A DNA stretch of 64,000 bases from Tomocerus qinae (lineage: Eukaryota > Arthropoda > Collembola > Entomobryomorpha > Tomoceridae), in the NCBI GenBank assembly GCA_020055645.1, contig CM034548.1, positions 1,798,001-1,862,000 of the forward strand. Reading direction: 5' to 3'. Position 1 is the first letter of the stretch. Each line of letters starts with the position of its first letter. A model generated the notes under the pieces. The model searched no databases and had not been told where the DNA came from. It saw only the letters and a list, made by a program, of their open reading frames with translations. This document shows, one piece after another, positions 56,622 through 64,000 of this stretch. The position numbers and the translations under genes were made by a program.

Positions 56622-59600
56622 CTTCAACTATAATTGATGGTCAATTGTAAAGTATTTAAGATTTTAGATACAACTTCTTTACCCTACAATAATAAATAAA
56701 TTTAAATTAAGACAAAAAATTAATTAATTAAGACATTAGCACAAAATAACAGCTTTACTACTTACGGACTACTAATATCGGCGGACAATCAAAATATTTG
56801 CTCTTCTAACCCAGCAAAAAATTATCCCGCTTTCTCGTCAAAAACTTTTTCATTCCGACCACCACGGCTCAAAACAATCACGAAAAAATATGTACATCCA
56901 AAATATGTGTCTCATTAAAACAATCTTAAGTAGAAAAAATCTATCCTCTTGAGAAAAAGTCACTTGATTCCCGGGTAATAATTGTTCCTTCCTGGGGAAA
57001 AATCTCTTGTTATGACTTATGAGTATCTATGTTGTTGGGTGCTTAAAATTGATCGGTTGTGTGTGTATAGTGTAGCAATGTCGCGCTAATACTAAAGTAC
57101 TGATCCACTGCACAGCATAGCATTATTTTGTAGTTCTGCGAGTTCAGTTGTATGTGGAAGGAAAACTCTGATAATACGACGCATACAAAGGAGAAGCAGT
57201 GGAAGAGTCTATAAGGTGAATGCGGGAACTGCCTTCGGCTACTTTCTCCCCCTAGCCCCCTATTCTCACCCACGTGCTTTGCACAGGTCCTGGCCAAAAC
57301 AGAAGAACTAACTGCTTCAAATATGTGGCATTACTCCATGGCTTTGGACGGAAATTATAAGCCTAAAGTGGAGGGCACACTTTATTATAGGACTCTAGTT
57401 TAGGCAAAATATAGAGCCCAATAGACCACATACTCCAGAAGAATCCATTCTCCAGTTTGCTACACAGAGCCATGCAATGACGTCACTCAATAGCTACGAC
57501 GGATTTTCAAAATTTTGTAAAAAGGACATAAATAAACGGCTATTGAATCCTAGAATAGCTAGAAAACATTATTGGAGCATGGTGAGGCCATTAGCGACGG
57601 AGTTCGATGAGGTCTAGACCTAGACTAGACCGGTCTGACCCAGAGATATGGAATTAGCGGCTAGATCAATAAAATAAATTTGGAAATAACAGGATACTAC
57701 ACTCTGTCATGCCATAGGGCTGAATGTGAGGATAGGCATCAGAGACGGAAATAATATGGCCACAGAAAGCTTCCATGCGCATGCCCCACACTTTTGGTTC
57801 CTGCCGTGCCATTTGTCCATATTTACTGCCATGACAGTTTCTGATTTTACTGCATTGAAAGGTACGGTAATGTCGTCTCTAGTCTCATAACCAAGGATAT
57901 CTTAACCAGGCTCCAGGCAGTTCACTAGTATCTGTAGTAATTTCTTAAGCCATGGCGAGTTTGGCGAGGCAAAGTGAGATAAGTATGAGAAGTAAGAAAA
58001 TCAATGCATTATTAGTAATAACTTACTGTTTATTTATGTGTATTCTACAGACTGTATTTGCTTACAGACAGGTTATCACAAAATGCTATCAAACTGTCGT
58101 TATAATATGAAAGCCAGACTTTGAACTACCGACCATGCATTCTCACGGGCGTACAGGTCGGTCTTGTGTTCTAAACAACCGCTTCTGAGCCTGATGTCTG
58201 GAGTTCGAATCTCTGGAGCGCCTCAGGTCTAAAAGGCAGTTAGTCTGGAGCTAGGAGAAGCTGTCATTGCCGTATATTCGTTAATAGCTTTGATTTGCCT
58301 ATCTTGGTGACTTTGTGATTATCTATCAATGCCCTGTCTGTAGTGTATGGATATTCTGTTGGTCTGTATACGTGCTACTAGTTCTACCTATAGCACAAGT
58401 CTGGACAATGGGATGCACATGAGGGGATAAGGTTGGTTGGTGTAGATTGCTATAAGTGATTTGCTTGGGGTCACTGGCGGTCGGCTTACATGCCCCAGTC
58501 CCTTTCTGACTGCCCACCAGATCGAGTTGCGGGACTGTGGTGAGTCATTCCGTGTCATGGTTCAGTATTCCTCACCAAGTGTAAGTCTGTGCACTTTAGT
58601 AAAGTTATTCCGGGAGTCACTGCAAGTAAGCCCTCGCGGCTTGAGCGGTTGTTTGGCTTCACTAATCAATAGTAGATGTCATACTCTTCCTCTAACACAC
58701 AATATGTGTGTGTTATCATCATCATATCATCAGTAATCATAATTATATTCGGTCGCCGACCAATAATTCTGATTGTGTTTACTACAATTAGTTTCCATAG
58801 GCAAGCATTTCAACTTACTTAAGATGTTTGGTTTTGAATATGTACTTTTATACCTTTAAATAAACTGTATTTCTTTGGTTGGGTTGGTTGGAGGATTTTC
58901 AATGATCACATAAAATAATGCGAATGTAGAAAATGTATCAAAACAATAATAAAAATATTTTAAACTTTGCGAGATGTACCGACGTTTGAAGCCATAGATA
59001 GTAGATAGTGATATTAAGTATGGCAAAAACGCAAAGCGCGAAAGCGTATACAAAGTGAATACAGCAATTATATTTTCTATCTATAGTATAGTATAAACGC
59101 TTTGTTAACACAGGCGCATTGAACTTGTGAGGATGAAATACCCCGATTTTAGCTATTATATAGACTGAAACTGAAAGAATATCCCTTTCCCGATTTACTC
59201 CAAGTTCCCTTACGCAGAACATTCCCGACCAGGACTGACCCAATAGTCCTTCTCCGACTCCCACGGAAACACGACCAAGACCGTCTTCACAAAAACTGAC
59301 CGTAGGATGACCGATTCCTAGAGTAACACTCTGTGGGTGGTAGGAAGTGAATTAGAATAACGACGTGATGTTAATGTGAGTGTTAGAGTGGGTGACAAAG
59401 TGTAATAAGGTTGGCATTCCTCATAAACTTTGAATGTATGTACTTACGTCGCACGTATTACTATGTTGCCATAGCTGGTGACAGTAAGATTGAAGAATAA
59501 TAATTTCTATATTATAACGACTCTCTTAGATAAACCTCACTATATATACACTAGCTGAAAACCTAGCACTAAGTGCTAGAATAACGTTGAACTATAAATT

Positions 59601-61884
59601 TCTAGCGATTGCACATTGTCCCGAAATTCATCGACAGACCGATGATTAGGAACAGCATAAAAGTTACATATATGTGAGAGTGAAATAAAGAACAGACTAA
59701 TCTTAGTCACTAACAGCACGGTAACATCTCAGTTTCTTTGTTAGCTTTTGGCGCCTGAACTGGATGCACTAAAAGGAGTGATGTTAGCGGGGTGCACGTG
59801 ACTAAGATTAGTCTGTTCTTTGTAGCTGTTTTGAAACAAGACGTATAATACATACATTAGTCCGAATTTCAATAACCCGCTTTTATATAGAAAACAAGCT
59901 TTTACACCATGTTGTAGGATGAATAGAAATTAATAGTTGTGTCTATTTTTAGTTATTTTTAATTTTTGAACTCTTCCTCCACTTAGGGGTGTCACCGATT
60001 TTGCCCATTTGCAAACTTGGCCTCCGTATTTACCTGTAGAATGTTCCCTGAAAATTTGAACAGTCAAGCTCAATTTGAGCGAGACTTTCAATTTTCAACT
60101 GTTTGAGCTGCTCAAACCGTTCGAAAGTTATGGTGAACAGGGATTTCCAAACAGAATTTCCAAAAATCTGTATTTGCGATATAAAATTAAAGGTTTAATT
60201 TTTGGATGGACTAAAATAATTTTTTATTGTAAAAATCATGAAACCGTTTGAGATAATTACCTTTGTGAAATCAAACTTAAGAATCTGGGATTCTAATTTA
60301 AGGTTTAGGTGTATAGCCTGTATACCATGATTATTTTGTTACTAGAAAGTATAAACTGCTATGTACATATACATGCAACCAACCACCATAAATATGATGT
60401 TGCCTTATATCAAAATGTCAATATTACGTTTATATTAGAAAGACTTATTTTCACCTTAATAACGAGTTACACCCACCCATAACTCTTTCTGGTTAAGACA
60501 CGAAAACAAAAGTCATGAAAATTACAATGAAATAAATAAACATGCGCCTAAACAAAATTTATGCTACACAGGAAAAAGCCAATGAAAATACAATTACCAG
60601 TAAGAGCATAGATAGATAGTACAATGTACAATATCTTTAATATACTACAACATTTTAGGTATCTTTGTATTTCAATTTTAACCTGCTCAGTCTCAGTGGT
60701 TATCGTGTTTCAGAAATTTCTTTGGAAATAAGGCTTAAAAGAGCCAAGAGAATATCGTGAAGAGAATCTCATTTGCTTCAGATAAGCGCCGCGGCCGTGT
60801 ACTTTAAGTTATTTGTGTCTTGAAAATGCTTAAGAGCTTTAACAGATAAAACTGCAAAACGAAACTTATATTATCATCGTGTAAAATACCGAAAGTTTGT
60901 GTTTATTTATATCAAGTTTGTTATAATTTATATCATAGGCCCTAATATCACTTCTGTTAATTTTGAAATATTGTAATGTTAACCCAGAGCAGAGTAAAAT
61001 TCTTTATCTGTAATAATATGGAAATTAGGCGATACATTAAAGCAATCATACAAGGTTACAAACACATGGCAATAAATATTTAGTTATATAGTTAATATAA
61101 TATATAGCTATACCTATGAATTCTGACCGTGTGTGAGATAGAGTAAGATTTTTACAACCTTACCTGGAATTAACACTTTAAGGCTGCCTCCACGATTCAC
61201 GATACGTAATAAATTAACTAACTCGTTCCTTTTAAAATGGGGGCTTTTCATACTTTTTAAAACGTGGATATTACATAATTACATTTGCCTGTCGAATTTT
61301 TTCAGAGCGGGAAGGAAGACACACATTACGAATTGTCAAGTGCATTTTCCGTTGTACGAAGATTTACAACGTCCCCGATTGAATTGCACACTCATTATAT
61401 TTTAAGTACTACAATTCGAATTTTGGAATACTCCAAAATTCGAAAAGTTAGTGCATCAAGGCTATTTCGTCCCTATCCCATCCATCCCATCACCAAACAT
61501 CCAAGAAAATATCAATATCCCATCCAGCTCATCATCCGACCCATCATAACATCCAGATGGGGACTGTATTGTTGGTTGTCATCCAGCCAACCGAACATAC
61601 TCGATATCAAAGCTTTTAGAAACTTAAAGGGTACTTTCATAATAAGTACGTAGAAGTTGCTTAATTCAAGCATTTATTTATATTTGTGTGAACGCAAATT
61701 AGAAAAATAACATTTCTTGCGGTCGGTTATTTCGAACCCTTTAGTTCTAAAAATAAGCTTCTTGGAAAGTATCGTCGCAGTGTGCCTAAAGCACATCCCA
61801 TCCACTCCAAAGGATGTGACAACCAAATCCATCCCATCCAGACCATCACCAACATCCAAATAAGCAAAACCATCCCATCCAGCC
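56622..61884. other. Upstream region of the zinc-finger gene, no gene recognised
   Basis: Contains the likely 5' UTR and promoter of the minus-strand zinc-finger gene: acceptor before 56683, upstream donor GTAAGT just below 56766. Beyond that lies non-coding DNA with a weak tRNA-promoter-like box (GAGTTCGAATCTC near 58200), a primer-binding-site-like motif with inverted repeats at 59687-59821, and CATCCCATCCA-type simple repeats near 61470-61560 and 61825-61880. No coding exon could be supported. Confidence 0.45.
59687..59821. repeat. 24 bp perfect inverted repeat around a retroelement primer-site-like motif
   Basis: AAAGAACAGACTAATCTTAG plus TCAC (59687-59710) is exactly inverted at 59798-59821. 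Between them, TGGCGCCTGAACTGG (59749-59763) resembles a tRNA-Lys-type primer-binding site of LTR elements. An AATAAA lies just before the left arm and a TATATATA box further upstream (about 59542-59549). It could be a rearranged fragment of an LTR retrotransposon. No coding region follows. Confidence 0.4.
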
Positions 61885-63399
61885 CAATCAATCAAAGATG
61901 TTGTTAGTTTTGAAATAGTCACACAACAGATCTTAACACAGAAGGTGCATTTTTAAACCTGATGTTAGAAAAGCATAACATATATTGTACGGACTCATTT
62001 TAGGGACATCACCCAAATGCAAACTTCTTCCTTAAATTTTTATTAGATAGATTGTTCCTTTTTTTGTTCTTACTCCCAGCATACATGACTCAATTTCCAA
62101 AGGTAGGCGACAGTCATGCGTATTTGATATTGAATTTCGAAATATTTACTTCAAGCGTTCAACATTTTGGTTGATTTTCAAATAATGCTAATTAGAGTGT
62201 AGTTTATTTTTATGTTAAAATATGAACATGCGCATTTGCTTTTAGGAATACCCTACCACCCGTACATACATAGATAGAAATATAGTCACGTAAATTTTTC
62301 AAGTCTACGATTATAATATAGAGGTTATTCAATGCGCATGGGCCCTTCTTCTTTGTGTAGTAGTGCTAATTCTAAATGCTTCCCCAGAGTGTGTATAGTT
62401 CATTGTTTAAAATAATATTTTAGTGGAATTGGACATCAAAGCCGCTGGGAGAGGGAATGGCAGGGGGCCCCGCCCCCGAAATCGAAGAAAAGAAAGAATT
62501 TTTTGCTCTAAAACCCAAAACTTTTCTCGCAAAAGTGGTATACATTTTCATTTACGATTTGTTTATCAATCAGTCAATCAAACTATAGGATAAACGTAAA
62601 CTGACTCATGCACATTAAACGTATTCATGTATGTATCACAGGCGTCAAAATGTTTTAGAAACCTCGTTGCTATGAAAGAAACTCGAATTTTGCTACATCT
62701 AAGCTCCGCTCCCAAGATGGGCGGAGTTTGTTGCTATGGAAATTTGAATGTTTTCAATGCCTGATTGTGTGTATCGTTATCACTACATCTATACTATTAG
62801 ATGAACGACAAAAGTCAGACATGCGCGGTGACCAATTCACGGTTTAATGGATAACATCGGTCACATCCCTTACGCCAGGAGGGTGGTTGGAATTCTAAAA
62901 TTGGACATAACTTATAAGTGTGTCATCGTAGAAAGTTGTGGAATGGATTATTCGGAATCGGAAAGGTTCAGTGACATGATTAAGGGGTTTATATACACCC
63001 TCTGATTGGTGAATTGGATAAAAATCGATGTAATCTCCACCACTTTTTGTCCTCAAAACGGTCCCTTGCTAATTAATAGCTGTATGCATAATGGTGGTTC
63101 AATCAAACTAATGTAAACGTATATTCCCCAAGTCTAAAAATGTGACCCTAGTGGGTGACCAGAATAATTTGCCAATTTCGACAACGCAATTTCGATACAA
63201 AAAAAGTATTGCTTTATCAAGTCTAGTCTATCTAATAAAAACTTAAGGAAGAAGTTTGCATTTGGGTAATGTCCCTAAAATGAGCAATGCGCAAGTCCGT
63301 ATGCTATGCTTTTCTAACATCAGATATCAAAATGCAACTTCTGTGTTAAGATCTGGTGTGTGATTATTTCAAAACTATCAACATCTTTGATTTTGATTG
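61885..63399. mobile_element. Non-autonomous element with about 170 bp inverted terminal repeats
   Basis: The left arm (about 61885-62051) and right arm (about 63228-63399) are reverse complements with few differences. Shared words include CAGATCTTAACACAGAAG, CTGATGTTAGAAAAGCAT, CTCATTTTAGGGACAT and CAAATGCAAACTTCTTCCTT. Ends read CAATCA...TGATTG. The 1.2 kb interior has no long open frame. It carries a copy of a dispersed AAGTCTACGATTA repeat (62301-62323) also found at 1091-1114. A target duplication was not identified. Confidence 0.75.
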
Positions 63400-64000
63400 T
63401 GCTTTGTGTTTGTAGTAGATATGCATGTTTTGTATTGCTTTTCGGGTATTGATTGTTTGTTCATCTGTAGGTAAGTATCTTTCTTAATTTAAAAATTGTC
63501 GACCTGGATTGTTTTGCGAAACTTGTGAAAGTGAAAAATTGCGAAATTGAATTTAAGCAACAGGACTAATGCTGCTCAGAAGCAGTTTTTCTTGAAAATG
63601 TGTACAAAAAAATTTACTTTAATATTAAATATCTCAGAAAGTAATGGGACTTTTTAAATAAAACTTGGCAAGTATATTTTAGTAAATATGGGGGACCTTT
63701 ACTTTCAATATGAATCAATTACTATCAGAGGTAGCAGAGATAGCCCCAGACGGGGGTTACGAGCTCCCAAAACATTTGACTGACTCAAAATGGTTTGAAA
63801 TAACATTTTTACATACCCTTCGACAGACTCAATGGATTTCAGCGTTTTGAAAATTTGTAGCGCTATTTTAAAATTCAGGACAGTGTCCTATGCCATAACC
63901 GTAGTGGACAACTAAGGCAAATAACAATGATTTTTTTGGGATTGTTTTTATTACTGGGATGGGTTGCCTATTGAATTTCTCTTGAGTGCTAGGTTCGTTC
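63400..64000. other. Distal non-coding end of window
   Basis: AT-rich sequence running off the window; no open frame, RNA gene or repeat could be supported. Confidence 0.5.

Noticed and set aside
58130-58240. tRNA gene or tRNA-derived SINE suggested by GAGTTCGAATCTC
   Set aside because: No matching acceptor stem, D-arm or anticodon arm could be folded around the box B-like word, and no SINE tail or duplication is evident.
58461-58736. 91-codon plus-strand open frame as a gene
   Set aside because: No recognisable domain, no splice context, and composition like its surroundings.

Overview
The window is nuclear DNA from an animal, most likely an arthropod. It is AT-rich, carries few genes, and its genes are split by GT-AG introns ranging from about 45 bp to 5.5 kb. 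The protein content suggests a hexapod or other pancrustacean, but the species cannot be fixed from the sequence alone. I see no bacterial-style operons, rRNA genes, CRISPR arrays or convincing tRNA genes. All exon joins below were worked out by hand from splice consensus, reading frame and recalled family features; no alignment was run.

Three protein-coding genes are well supported. (1) On the + strand, about 5300-24452: a mucin-like single-pass membrane protein. A 968-residue Ser/Thr/Pro-rich exon is followed by a SEA module with a probable self-cleavage site, a transmembrane helix and a short Tyr-rich tail. The first, signal-peptide exon is uncertain. (2) On the + strand, 40906-45029: a complete 12-exon dipeptidyl peptidase of the DPP8/DPP9 type, 872 residues, with its Ser-Asp-His triad present. 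(3) On the - strand, 48067-56621: a complete 18-exon coding region of 1331 residues for a POGZ/ZNF280-like zinc-finger protein. Its middle third is an ISXO2/IS1595-like (Merlin-type) transposase domain that appears to have lost its catalytic residues. Genes 2 and 3 converge on a 2.9 kb spacer.

The rest is introns and intergenic DNA rich in small, non-coding mobile elements and repeats. These include a 304 bp hAT-type MITE with a perfect 8 bp target duplication (12374-12677), a 703 bp near-perfect palindrome with TA at both ends (30940-31642), and two MITE-like elements inside introns of gene 3 (49671-50032 and about 53655-54227). There is also a 1.5 kb element with about 170 bp inverted ends (61885-63399), a minisatellite that changes from a 29 bp to a 26 bp unit (about 52640-53215), and a TTTATTTCAATTAA-rich array inside an inverted-repeat pair (38986-40229). 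Several short perfect hairpins are present.

The three genes have no evident joint pathway: one acts at the cell surface, one is expected to be a cytosolic peptidase, and one is a probable nuclear chromatin factor. The most unusual item is the transposase-derived domain built into the zinc-finger gene.
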